From positions 3,426 through 29,957 of the forward strand of contig JAMYWO010000412.1 in assembly GCA_024220525.1 (NCBI GenBank): a stretch of 26,532 nucleotides of DNA. The letters are read 5' to 3'. The notes under the pieces are model-generated. The model did no database searches. It was not told the origin of the DNA and was given only the letters and a program-made list of their open reading frames with translations. Position 1 is the stretch's first letter, and each line of letters starts with the position of its first letter. The DNA comes from Cochliopodium minus. Lineage: Eukaryota > Discosea > Himatismenida > Cochliopodiidae. This document shows, piece by piece, positions 1-10,079 of this stretch. The position numbers were made by a program, and so were the translations under genes.

Positions 1-112
1 AAAAAATAAAAAATAAAAAATAAAAAATAAAAAATAAAAAATAAAAAATAAAAAATAAAAATAAAAAATAAATAAATAAATAAAAAATAAAAAATAAAAA
101 ATAAAAAAATTA
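1..112. repeat. (AAAAAAT)n microsatellite inside an intron
   Basis: Heptamer AAAAAAT is repeated almost perfectly from the left edge, interrupted near 66-80 by a short AAAT phase, then resumes. On the minus strand it reads (ATTTTTT)n and lies within the last visible intron of the sulfite oxidase-like gene, whose donor is at 137-138. It is simple-sequence intron filler; no function is implied. Confidence 0.9.
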
Positions 113-138
113 AAAAAATGTTCGAAAGAATTTTATAC

Positions 139-1090
139 CCTGTAAAAACAACTTCAACACCATTTCCATTTATTTTGCATTTCTCCAAAAAATATTTCAA
201 AGGAACTCCTTCATATTCTGAAGTACCTATCGAGTTTTCGAACCATGGTTGTGACTTTGGCCTTTTCTCTCCCAAAAAAGCTCTAATTAAAAATAAAAAT
301 TAACAAAAGAAAAATTAAAAAAAGAAAAGAATAATTAAAGAAAAAGTAATAATTAAAAACAAAAATATAAAAAAAAATTATTTTTTTTTACCTTCCTGAT
401 CTGTAATTTTTTAGAATCATCCCTTTATAATCAAAACCATTTTTTGTATAAATTTTTATTTTAATTATTACCCTGCACATTCTTTTCAAGATTTATTTTT
501 TGTTTTGATTGAATTTTTTTATTTTAATTTTTTTTTTATTTAAATTTTCTCTTTACCCAATGTCACAATCAATTTTTTGGAGGGATAGTTTTTCTTGAGA
601 TCTTGTAAAGTGATTTCAAAGGAATTTTCCATCTCTCCACTGAATCCTATCTTATAATCGTTCACCTCTTCAAAATATGGAATATCATACTGCATTTTAA
701 AATTTAAAAATGAAAAATGAAAATAAATAAAATGTATTTCCTTTTGTTGAGAAATGGAAAATAAATACAATGGTATTCTATGTATAAGATGATGAAATAT
801 TAATAAATATTTTTATTTTTGAAAGGGAGAAAAGAGATTAAAATTATATTTTTAAATAAAATCACTTTTAAAATTATCTTTATCTTTCCTTATTCAATAC
901 TCCTCAAATCAATCAATTTTAATTCCAACTTTATATTTTATATGTGTCAGTTTGGATTTATTTTTTTGTTTTTTTTTTTTACATGTATGAGAGTATAATG
1001 AAGACCACTTGGAGTGAGATTATGTTTTATAGTTTCAATTGGACATCCATGATTCCTTGAATGCAATACAACTTCCTCTTTAAAGAACAT
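139..1090 (-). CDS. Sulfite oxidase-like molybdopterin enzyme (5' part)
   Basis: Five exons read on the minus strand: 1090-983, 689-557, 481-472, 400-392 and 282-139, with consistent phases and GT...AG borders; the 3' part lies off the left edge. The product begins at the ATG at 1090 and shows hallmarks of the sulfite oxidase molybdopterin domain: an early SRNHG motif (residues 11-15), a beta-rich stretch with SGEMENSFEITLQDL, then ECAGSGRAFLGEKRPK and IGTSEYEGVPLKYFLEKC followed by VEVVFTG. Cys82 in ECAG is at the position of the molybdenum-ligand cysteine of the family. There is no cytochrome b5 domain ahead of the Mo domain, as in plant and bacterial-type enzymes. Expected chemistry is oxidation of sulfite or a related oxyanion or sulfoxide. 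The dimerisation domain is not visible, so the exact substrate cannot be told. An in-frame stop precedes the ATG, supporting this start. Confidence 0.85.
392..400 (-). other. 9-nt microexon of the sulfite oxidase-like gene
   Basis: Flanked on the minus strand by TTACAG before and GTAAAA after. It supplies three codons (S, G, R with phase 2 borders), turning ECAG-AFLGEK into ECAGSGRAFLGEK, which matches the family pattern ECAGNGR. Both neighbouring introns are phase 2, so skipping it would keep the frame but delete three residues next to the cofactor-binding loop. Confidence 0.7.
472..481 (-). other. 10-nt microexon carrying the Mo-ligand cysteine codon
   Basis: On the minus strand the ten bases lie between an AAAAG acceptor and a GTAATA donor. 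With the single leftover base of the preceding exon they encode Glu-Cys-Ala plus two bases of Gly, exactly the family motif ECAG. Because 10 is not a multiple of three, skipping it would shift the frame. Confidence 0.75.
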
Positions 1091-1247
1091 TTCCTTCACA
1101 ATTTTTTTTTTCAAATCTATTCAGTTAAAAAAAATACAAATCTTCACAAGATAGATTTATAGTTCAAAGCAGGATTCAAACATTGAAGATGATTCCACAT
1201 AATAAATTAATTTTTTAATTTTATTTTTATATTTTTATTTTTTATTT

Positions 1248-2547
1248 TTAAAACTTTAAAAGATGAGAACCATCTTTATTGAAAGAAAAACAAAAAGAAG
1301 TAAATCTGTCATCCGAATCATCCACTAAAACCAAATCGCCACCAAGATTCCCAGCCAAAACAAGAGAAACAGAAGTACCAACGCCAAAACCCTCATGTTG
1401 TTCGCCAAAGTTCTGACTGTAAGTGTAAGTGGGAGTTCGTTCCTCAGAAGTCGAATAAAAAAAATCGAAAATTTTTGTTTTATTTAATTTATTAATTCCT
1501 ATTCCGTTGTCTCTTATCTCCACTTTGACCCTCTCTCCTTCACAATCTATTTTGACAAGAATTTCTCCCTTTTCCGCTGCTTCCATTGCGCTGTGTTTTT
1601 TGAAGATGGATTGAATCGAGTTTTTGAGTAGTTCATTCAAAACATAATAAATAATTTCAACAAAATTAACAAACAATACAGGTGATTTCTTTGCTTAAAA
1701 AAAAATTTTTTTTTTATTTATTTTTGTAAGAAATTTGTAAAAAATTTAAATTAAAAAATAAATAAATTTTTAATAGTATTTTTAAATGAAAAAAATTGGA
1801 AATAATTAAATATTTATTAGAAATAATTTTGAGTAATAAAATAAAAATTCTAACTTTAATTAATTTTTTTTTAATTTTTTTACCAACAACTTTTATTTGT
1901 GGGGATACTCCATATTTCTCAATACTCAAAGATTCAATCACAACCAATACATTCTCCATCAAGTTCTCCAAATTGATCTCCATACTTCTTCTTTCGAAAT
2001 CTCCGCTACTGCCTCTTTCGATCTGATGTTGTGAAGATATAGAATAAGTATCAACGAGAAGATTATAATTGTTCAATAACAAATGATATCTTTGCATCGT
2101 TTCATTTAACAGTGAATCCATCAGCTCTGATTGAGAAATTTCTCGCATTTTTTTATTTCTTCTTTCTTTCAGCGATTTAATCAACGACATCGTATCTTCA
2201 TTCAATTCTCTTTTGATATCCACATATCTCTTCCCCAATTTGTTCGTATCCTCGTTTATATCGTCCCTATATTTGTAGGCGGAGATTTTATTTTTGATTC
2301 TTTTATATTCGTTGAGATATTTGAGATCATTCTCAATGGGAGCTCTTATCATCAACTCATCCAATTTCATCAATTGATCATGACAAAGAGGGAAAATTAT
2401 TTCCTTCACTTCCTTTTCTCCTTTGTATCTGAGTTCCAACATTTGTTTGATGGTGAAGGAAGATTGATATCTCTTCCAAATCTTCAATATCCTAATATTC
2501 TTTGTTTGATCTTTCAACGAATGTTTCAACAAATGAATTCCATGCAT
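1248..2547 (-). CDS. Mitochondrial-type protein kinase, PDK/BCKDK family
   Basis: Two exons, 2547-1884 and 1693-1248, joined at a phase 1 intron, give 369 residues, close to the usual 390-440 of pyruvate and branched-chain dehydrogenase kinases. The N-terminal half is a helical bundle, starting with SSFTIKQMLELR, which resembles the family's conserved N-terminal helix. The C-terminal half is a GHKL ATPase: N-box VLNELLKNSIQS (the Glu and Asn are the catalytic base and Mg ligand positions), G1 box IRDNGIGI, the lid FDFFYSTSEERTP, and the G2 box GFGVGTSVSL followed by GGDL. Such kinases phosphorylate the E1 subunit of mitochondrial 2-oxoacid dehydrogenases. The sequence is divergent: it lacks the RHNNVVP histidine region and the C-terminal DW motif of animal PDKs. 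Which complex it targets cannot be told. The basic, hydrophobic N-terminus could be a mitochondrial leader. Confidence 0.8.
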
Positions 2548-3143
2548 TTTTTTTAAATTTAATTTGTTAAAGGAGATTCAAAATTATTGTGTTTCAAAAG
2601 TTGTTTTGTTTGTTTATTACATACGTTCAATCTTTTTTTTTTCTTGTTTAAATTTTTTTCATCTTTCTAGTGAAAGGATGCTAAGAATAGTGGAACAAGG
2701 AGTGGGAATTACAAGTTGAATGTTTTCAAGAAACAAACCAATTTTTTCAGAATTAATTTATTTTTGAAATTTAAAGGTGATAATCTGCCCATTGACTCTT
2801 TCTTAATACTTTGATTATTGAGGGTTTATTTAGTGAATAAAACAACTAGCTTGATTAAAATGTCAAGGATTGATTGTAACTATATCTTTGAAGTAAAATT
2901 AATTTACTTGGCTTGTGATAAGTCCTAAGTTAAAATTCCATTTTCAACTCAGTGATTAAAAAAGATTTTTAATAATAAAAAAATAAAAAAACAAATTTAA
3001 AAATAAAAAAAAATAAGAAAAAACAAAATAATAAAAAATATTTTAAATATTTTAATAAAATGAATTTGATAATACATATATTTAAAAATTCTTTGTGTTG
3101 TGTTGTGTTCTGTTCTGTTGTATATGATAAGAAGAAAGAAAGA
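2548..3143. other. Intergenic stretch, no gene seen
   Basis: Lies between the start of the kinase gene and the stop of the ankyrin gene, both on the minus strand. It is AT-rich, with poly-A/T runs at about 2628-2645 and 2980-3050. No reading frame of substance or family resemblance was found on either strand. It presumably holds the kinase promoter and the 3' untranslated region of the ankyrin gene. Confidence 0.6.
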
Positions 3144-6100
3144 TCAGTACTCGGAATTCCTAACTTCAATTTCGGGGTTGGTCAACAAACGTTGCAACAA
3201 AAGAACGATCTTCTCTCCTTCCCTTTTGTGGACACGGGAGGCAACTTTGGCTCTTTGGTAGAGGGTGCTGTCGAAGCCGTTTTCCTTTGCTTTGACGTGG
3301 ATGTCTGCTCCTGCCTTGATCAGAAATTTCACTGCTCTGTAGTTGCAAGTTCTTACTGCTTCCTATTTAAAAAAATTTAGAATATTAAAAAATAAAAAAT
3401 AAAATTAACAAAAAATAAAAAATTTAAAATAAAAAAAAATAAATAAATAAAAAAAATGAAAAAAAATTATTAAAATGTTTAAAGATGAACATAAAATTGA
3501 AAAAAGATTAATTAACTCTTAAATGAAAAAGTATTTTAAAAATAAAATGAATGAATCATATTTTCCAAAAAAAAAAATATTAAATTAAAAATGAAAAAAT
3601 AATGAAATAAAAGATGAATAAATTCATAAAAAATATTTAAAAATATTTAATTCAAAAAAAAATGAAAGAAAATAAACTAAAATGATAAAAATAAATTGAA
3701 ACGAAAATAAAATAAACCATAAAAAATATTAAAGTAATAAATATTTAAAAAAAATAAAATAAAATAAAAAAATAAAATAAAATAATTAATAAAAAAACTA
3801 AATAAAAAAAAATAATATTGTTTTTGGTTACCCAGAGAGCAGTTTGTCCAAAACGATCTTTGAGATTTACTTTAGAACCAAGGGCAACCAAAAGTTTGAT
3901 CATCTCCAAACTGTGCAACATGGGATGAGCTGCAACTTGTAAAGGCAAAGCTCCTTGTGGCTTGTTTTTTGGGTTTACTCGTGCTCCCTTTCTTACAAGC
4001 CAAATACAGCATTCTGCTTTGCCTAAAAATTAAATAAAAATAAATTCAAATAAATTCAAATAAAAAATAGAATAAAATGAATTTAAAAAAATAAAAATAA
4101 ATCAATTCAAATAATAAAAAATAATAAAAAATTAACAAAATTGAATTAACACGAAATAAAAAGTAAATATTGAAATAAAATTACTTTTTATTCAATACAC
4201 TGATAATATTGATAAAAAAAGAAATTGAAATAAATAAAAATAAAAATATTAAAATACAAAAATAAAAACAAAAACATAAAATAAAAATCTGAAATAACAA
4301 AAATTATAAAATAATAACAAAACAAAAAATGAAATAAAATAAAATAAAAATAAAATAAATAAAAAATGAAAAATGTTAAAAAAAAACATAAAAAATAAAA
4401 AAAAATTTTTACCTCTTGCGATGGCATGTTCAAGTGCACTCCAACCATTATCGTCCTCTGCTTTGATCAAAGCGCGGTTGATGGACAACATCTTTCTGAG
4501 TTTGTCTATTTTGCCCTCGGATGCTGCTTTGTGGAAAGCGATCAACATTTTCAAATCAACAAAATCTCTAAAATTCAACAAATTTTTCTTTTTCTTTTTC
4601 TTTCTTTGGATTCGGCTGTCACTCTTTTTAAGAAAGAAAAAATTTTGATTAAAAATAGATCAAATAAAAAATTTAAAATTTAATAGAAAAAATATAATTA
4701 TTCAAAGAAATAACAAAACACCTTAAATAATTATTAAAAAATAAAAATGATTGAAAGAAAAAATAATCATCCAAATTAATAGAAAAAAAAAAAATCATAA
4801 ATATGATCATTCAAACTGATAAAACCAAAATATTTAAAATAGACAAAACCATTTGAAAAAATGCAACTTATACAGAAGAAAGAAATGATTTAAAAATCAA
4901 AAAAATAAAAATAAATGAACCAAAAAAAAAAGTTTATATAAATCACTTCAAACTGATAAAATCATTCAAACCAAAATAATTAATAATAGAAAAAATTAAC
5001 AAGAAAAAAAAACATTGTTTTTTCAAAAAAATGTAAAAAAAAAAAAAAAGATTTTTTACCTCACTGAGAGACTCTTCATAGATGACAGGGTTTCTCCTAG
5101 AAGAAGAAGAAGGAGGGCTTCGTCTCCTCTCCCTCTCCAACTTCTCCCTCTCTCTCTCCCTCCTCTCTCTCTCCCTCCTCTCTCTCTCCCTCTCTCTCTC
5201 CCTTTCTCTTTCTCTTTCTCTTTCTCTTTCCCTCTCCCTCTCCAACTTCTCCTTCTCCTCCCTTTCTTTTTCTTTGTCCTTTTCGCGGGGGGAGTGGTAG
5301 AACTCCTCTGTGTCTTCTTCGTCCTCTTGCACTTTCACTGGAAGTTTCAGTTCTAATTTCTCCTTTTTCGTTTGTGTTCCTTTTTTTAAAAAAAAATTTT
5401 AATCATTGTTTTTTTGATTTATTTTAATTTTTTTCAATGAATTTTCAATCTTCAATTTATTCTATTAATTTTAAATTTTATATTTATTTCAACTTGTTTG
5501 AAAATCATCATATAAAAACAACACCAACATGAATATAAATCCTTTATTTATTAATATTCAAAATTAAAGTATATCAAAAGAATATAAAGAATTTTTTTTT
5601 TTTTTATATTCTCAGATTTTCAGTAGAAACACGCGTTCCTTTTCAGGAACTTGTATTACTTTAAAATTTTCAATTTAGATTTTTTGAATATTTTTTTAAT
5701 CAAATTTTTATTTAATTTTTTTTAATTTTTTTATGATTATTTGATTTTAGATTTTTTTAATTTTATTATTATGATTTTTGTGGTTTTTTTTACCATATTT
5801 GAGTTGTTTCAAGTTTTCAATATCGTTAATGACAGTAGGAAAGTTTTGCAAGGATGAATAGTCTCCGCTTGTAGTGTTACTAGGAGGTGGGGAGTAATGT
5901 GGAGGTTCCACATCCTCGTAATTGATGTTCAAATTCAAATTTGTCAATTCAGCCAAACCTTTAAAATAAAAAAAAAAAAATTTAAAAAGAATGTTATTAA
6001 ACTAAAATAAAAACAAATATATATTAAAAAAATAAAAATAAAACAATTTATAAAAATAAAAATAAAAAATGTAAATAAATAATAAGATAAAAAGAAATTG

Positions 6101-9100
6101 AAATATTATTAAAATTAAAATTAACAAAAAATAAAAAAATAAATTTGAAGTAATAAAACAAATAAATATCTTGGAAATAAAAATAAAAATCAAAAAAATG
6201 AAAAAATAAAAATTGTTTTACCCTTTCTTAGTAACCCTGATGCTTCACTGTCATCTCCTTCGGTGTTGTCGTTGTGTTTGTCTTCTTGTTGTCTCATGAT
6301 TTTGTTTATGTCTTCTGGATTGATAAAAGATGGTCTATGCGCCGCAGAAGAAACTGCAAAATAAAAAATTTGAGAAAAACAAAAATAAGGGTGAATAAAA
6401 ATTAAATGAACAAAAATTGGGACATTTTGAATAATAAAAAACTTATTAAAATTAAAAAAAAAAACAAAATCAAATAAAAAATGAAAGACAAAATAAAAAT
6501 ATAAAATTTAAGAAATTTTGAAGATTAAAAAAAAAAAATATCAAATAAATTATAAAAAAAAATTAAATGAACAAAATTAAAATAATTAATGAAATTAAAA
6601 ACAAAATAATTGAACAAATGATTGATAAAACATATTTTAAAAAAAAATTAATAAATTAAAATAAAATAAAATAAAAATAAAAAATTAAAGAAATTTTGAA
6701 GAATAAAAATAAAATTAAAATAAAAAAACAAAATTAAATGAACAAAAATTATAGAAATGAAAAACAAAATAATTGAAAAAATAACTGATAAAACATTTTA
6801 AAACCAAGTAAACAAAAAAAAGAAAGAAAAAATGAAAATAAATTACCATCCAAAAAATCTTTACTAGGGCCACGTTCCATATGTCTCAAATGAGGAGGCT
6901 TCTTGAGAGGAACTTTAGGATCATGGGTGAAAGGAAGCTTCTCCAACACCTCCTCCGAGTCATTGGACTCCGAATCAAAAGTGGTGACATTGATAATTCC
7001 GAGCTGAGAAATTCCCTCCTTCAAAGATTTGATGGCTCCCTTCATGTCATTGCTCGAGCTGGTCTTTTTCTGCTTGAGATCTTTCTTTTCGACACGCGGT
7101 TCATATTCGTCGTTGGTGTTGAAAAGATTTTTGAGATCGCCCTTCCTTTCTCCTCCCTTTTTGTTGTTGTTGTTGGACTGGTTACTGTCGCTGGGGATGT
7201 CGAAGTGCTTGATTTGAGGAGCTTTTTTCGAGATCATCACTGTGGAATAGCTGTCTTCTTCCATGATGGGCTTCTTTTCTTCGACATGTTTTACATGAGG
7301 TTTTTCTTCAACGTGATTTACATGAGGTTTTTCTTCGACATGTTTTACGTGAGGTTTTTCTTCAACGTGCTTTACGTGAGGCTTTTCTTCAACATGCTTT
7401 ACATGAGGCTTTTCTTCGAGATGTTTTACGTTAGGTTTTTCGAGATGTCTGGGGCTTCCTTTTACTTCTTTAATGTTGTTCGAAGTTAATTTTGTTTTGC
7501 TAATCAAGTCATCAATGGAGCTACTGTCATCGCTGCTTCCATCATCAAATCCCTTCTTTTCTTGTTTGTGTTCATTGGGCTTGTGTTCAGTGAGAGTGAC
7601 CACCTTACGAGGGCTTTCTTTCACTTCAATTTTGTGAGGCGAAGTTTTTGGAGAAGTTTTTATGTTAAGATTTGAGGTTAAATTTGCTCCTTTGAAGATA
7701 TCACCAATGGAACTACTTTCATCTTCCTCTTCGTCATCATCCTCAAATTTTTTCTTTTGTTGTTTGTGTTCATTAGGTTTGTGTTCAGTGAGAGTGACCA
7801 CCTTACGAGGGCTTTCTTTCACTTCAATTTTGCGTGGAGAGCTTTTGTTCGTGGTGGATGTCAAGCTTGCTCCTTTGAAGATTTCTCCAATGGAACTACT
7901 TTCATCTTCCTCTTCGTCATCATCCTCAAATTTTTTTGTTTCTTGTTTTTGTTCCTTTGGTTTGTGTTCACTGAGAGTCACCACTTTCTTTTCAACTGTT
8001 TTTTCTGTTGGATGTGTGCGAACAACCTCTTTAAGTTCCTTTCTAGGAGACTCATTAACAAAGATTTTTTTTGGAGCTTTATCGTGAGAGGAGCTTTCAG
8101 ATTCTTCTTCGTCAGAATGGTTCTTTCTATTCTCCAATCTCTCTTTCTCCTTTTGTTCCCTCAGTCTCTTTTCATGCTCCAACTTCTCCTTTTCTTTTTC
8201 TTTGCGCTCCAACTCCAATCTTTCCTTCTTTCCCTTCTCTTCTATCTCTTTGAGCTCCCTCTCAAGCTTCTCTCTTCTCTTTTTCTCCTCTTTCTCCTCG
8301 GATTCCTTTGACTTATGTTTGTCTTTGGAACCCTTTCCATTCTTTTGTGGAGTGAGTTTTTCTTTGACAGATTTTTGTTTTCTGAGAGATCCTTTACTCT
8401 TTCCGTTGTGATCTTTAGTTTTGTTGCTATGTTTTTCTTCATCCGAAGAAGAATCCTCCTCATCTTCATCTTCATACTCATACTCCCATTCTCCTTCTTC
8501 TTCTGCGTCTAACTCTGATGAGTCTTCATAATCTGGTATTTTAGGAGGCATTTCTATTGGTGGTGGAATTAAAGTTTCTCCAACCAAATTGTCTGATTTT
8601 ACAAAACCCTTCTTTCCATCTGAATAACAATAATGCCATCCATTGTTCCCTTTGAAGATGATGGTCACCTCTTGATCTTTCTTGAGATCGATTTGACCTT
8701 TCTGGCTTTGCTTTGTCCAATTGTTTTTTGCTTTTACTTTTTTGTTTTCTATTTTGATTGCTGATGCCACTAAAAGAGAATTATGAATATCAGATTTTTT
8801 AATTAATTGAATAATAAGACAAATATGACTTGAATATTGGTTGATCTTTAAATGAATAATCGAATATTACCATTTTTTGGATTGAAATCATAATTTGAAG
8901 TATGGAAAGTTATTTCTGTTGATGATCCTCCAAATCCTAATACTGCATATAATTCTTGTGATCTGGAAGGTATTTCGAATGCTGTTCCTTGAAATTTCCC
9001 ATTCAAAGTGAAATATAAGAATCCTTCATGGAATCCACATCCTATTCTATCTCCCTTTTCTAATTCTTCACAATATGGTATTCCCTCTTCGGCAATTGCT

Positions 9101-9613
9101 CCAATATGTCTATTTCCATCATCTAAACGGATAATATATAAGTATTTTTTCAATGGAATTATCCTTATTTAAAATCAAATAATGAATTAATTATTTTGAA
9201 TAATGGATATTTGATCCTACCTAATTATTAAATATTGTATCACAAAAGAGGTTTTGATAATATTTTTGAGTTCAATAATTGTTAAATTTTATATTCTTCA
9301 AGGATAAATCAATACTCAACCAATAAAGAGATATATTGTTAATAAACTCTTTTATATATCAAAATTTACCATGCAATGCATATGAATCTTTGGACCATCC
9401 TGGAAATCCTGATGGTTCCCTAATAGATACTCCAACTCCAATAAATCCTTCATTATCCATTTTATCCAATGATATTTCGAAATATTCATTCTCGAAAGAG
9501 GATAAATGTTTTGAGCTTCTTATAAAAGTATCATCTTCACCAATGAATTTAATGATGTTGTGTTTGGATATGACAAAATCTTTTTCATTTTCTGGAATAA
9601 ATTTCATTGACAT
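3144..9613 (-). CDS. SPRY-SH3-charged repeat-ankyrin scaffold protein
   Basis: Nine exons on the minus strand: 9613-9370, 9122-8871, 8769-6847, 6353-6222, 5958-5794, 5379-5060, 4623-4413, 4022-3832, 3362-3144. All junction phases match and the total is 3657 nt (1218 residues plus stop). Residues 1 to about 165 form a SPRY domain (IGVGVSIREPSG, FPGWSKDSYALH, GDRIGCGFHEG, YFTLNGKFQGTAF). Residues about 172-222 form an SH3 domain (IDLKKDQEVTIIFKGNNGW, GKKGFVKSDNL). A long acidic/basic disordered and coiled-coil-like region follows, with three copies of a ~60-residue unit (EDDDEEEDESSSIG), seven 9-residue EEKPHVKHV units and an (RE)n tract. Residues about 1030-1190 hold four or five ankyrin repeats (GWSALEHAIARG, FGQTALWEAVRTCN, LIKAGADIHVK). 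There is no enzyme motif, so it is probably a protein-protein scaffold. The start ATG at 9613 has an in-frame stop upstream. Confidence 0.85.
5126..5242. repeat. CT-rich microsatellite encoding an (RE)n tract
   Basis: The plus strand shows runs of CTCTCT, CTCCCT and CTTTCT. On the coding (minus) strand this is GAGAGA-rich and encodes an alternating Arg-Glu stretch of about 40 residues in exon 6 of the scaffold gene, probably a charged single helix. It is likely to vary in length between alleles. Confidence 0.85.
7270..7440. repeat. 27-bp coding minisatellite (EEKPHVKHV units)
   Basis: Seven tandem copies of a 27-bp unit lie in the large third exon of the scaffold gene, each encoding EEKPHVKHV or a close variant (NVKHL, HVNHV). 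The copies differ by single bases, some synonymous, so the array is not freshly expanded. The unit length keeps the frame whatever the copy number. Confidence 0.9.
7450..7990. repeat. Three tandem ~60-codon repeats within the scaffold CDS
   Basis: Three units of about 180-200 bp are arranged in tandem on the coding strand. Each encodes VVTLxEHKPxEHKQ, then an acidic SSSI block and KxxLTSN, then SPRK. Blocks at 7561-7636 and 7760-7834 are nearly identical, as are 7686-7750 and 7868-7930. The first two units (coding order) share EDDDEEEDESSSIG; the third is more divergent (FDDGSSDDSSSID). Confidence 0.85.
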
Positions 9614-10079
9614 CTTTTTTTCACTTTCTTCCTTTTTTTTTTTGTTTTATAATTATATAAAAAATTTGATCCATTTCTCCCTTATTTTGTCACATTTAGA
9701 AACCAAACCTATTTTGAATAAAAATATCCAAATAAATAGGAAAAGTCTTTAATGGAGAAGATAGATAACCAAAATCTTTTTTACATTTTCATTATAAATT
9801 AAAAATAAATGTAAATCAATGGAATATTTCAAAAACATCAATCTCCTTCTTTACTAACTGAAAAATATATTTTTTCTTCAAAATAACGAAATATTTTAAA
9901 TCAACCAAATCCAACTAATTAGAAAATAATTCAAGGTGATGAGATTTCTTCTGTTATATCAATAACGAAATTCAAATGAATTTGGAGTTTTTAATTTTCT
10001 TTGGATTCTCTGTATAAATAAAATAAAAAATAAATTAAAAAAAAAGTCTAAATAATATCAAACCACTTGGTGTAAGGAT
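9614..10079. promoter_or_regulatory. Divergent intergenic region between scaffold and GTPase genes
   Basis: Lies between the ATG of the minus-strand scaffold gene at 9613 and the proposed ATG of the plus-strand GTPase gene at 10080. It has no convincing reading frame on either strand and must contain both 5' ends. It is AT-rich with several TATA-like stretches, none of which I can single out as a promoter element. Confidence 0.45.

Noticed and set aside
1796-2556. Plus-strand frames opposite the kinase exon, up to 141 codons
   Set aside because: They are antisense shadows of the kinase exons, Phe/Ile/Ser-rich without any motif, while the minus strand shows clear GHKL boxes.
4188-4448. Minus-strand Phe/Tyr-rich frame resembling a membrane protein
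   Set aside because: It is a different reading frame running from an ankyrin exon into a poly-T intron. Hydrophobicity comes from TTT and TAT codons of intron filler.
6881-8512. Several plus-strand frames of 60-202 codons opposite the charged region
   Set aside because: They are antisense to the repeat-rich third exon of the scaffold gene. Their Phe/Leu/Ser-rich repeats simply mirror the Lys/Glu-rich coding repeats.
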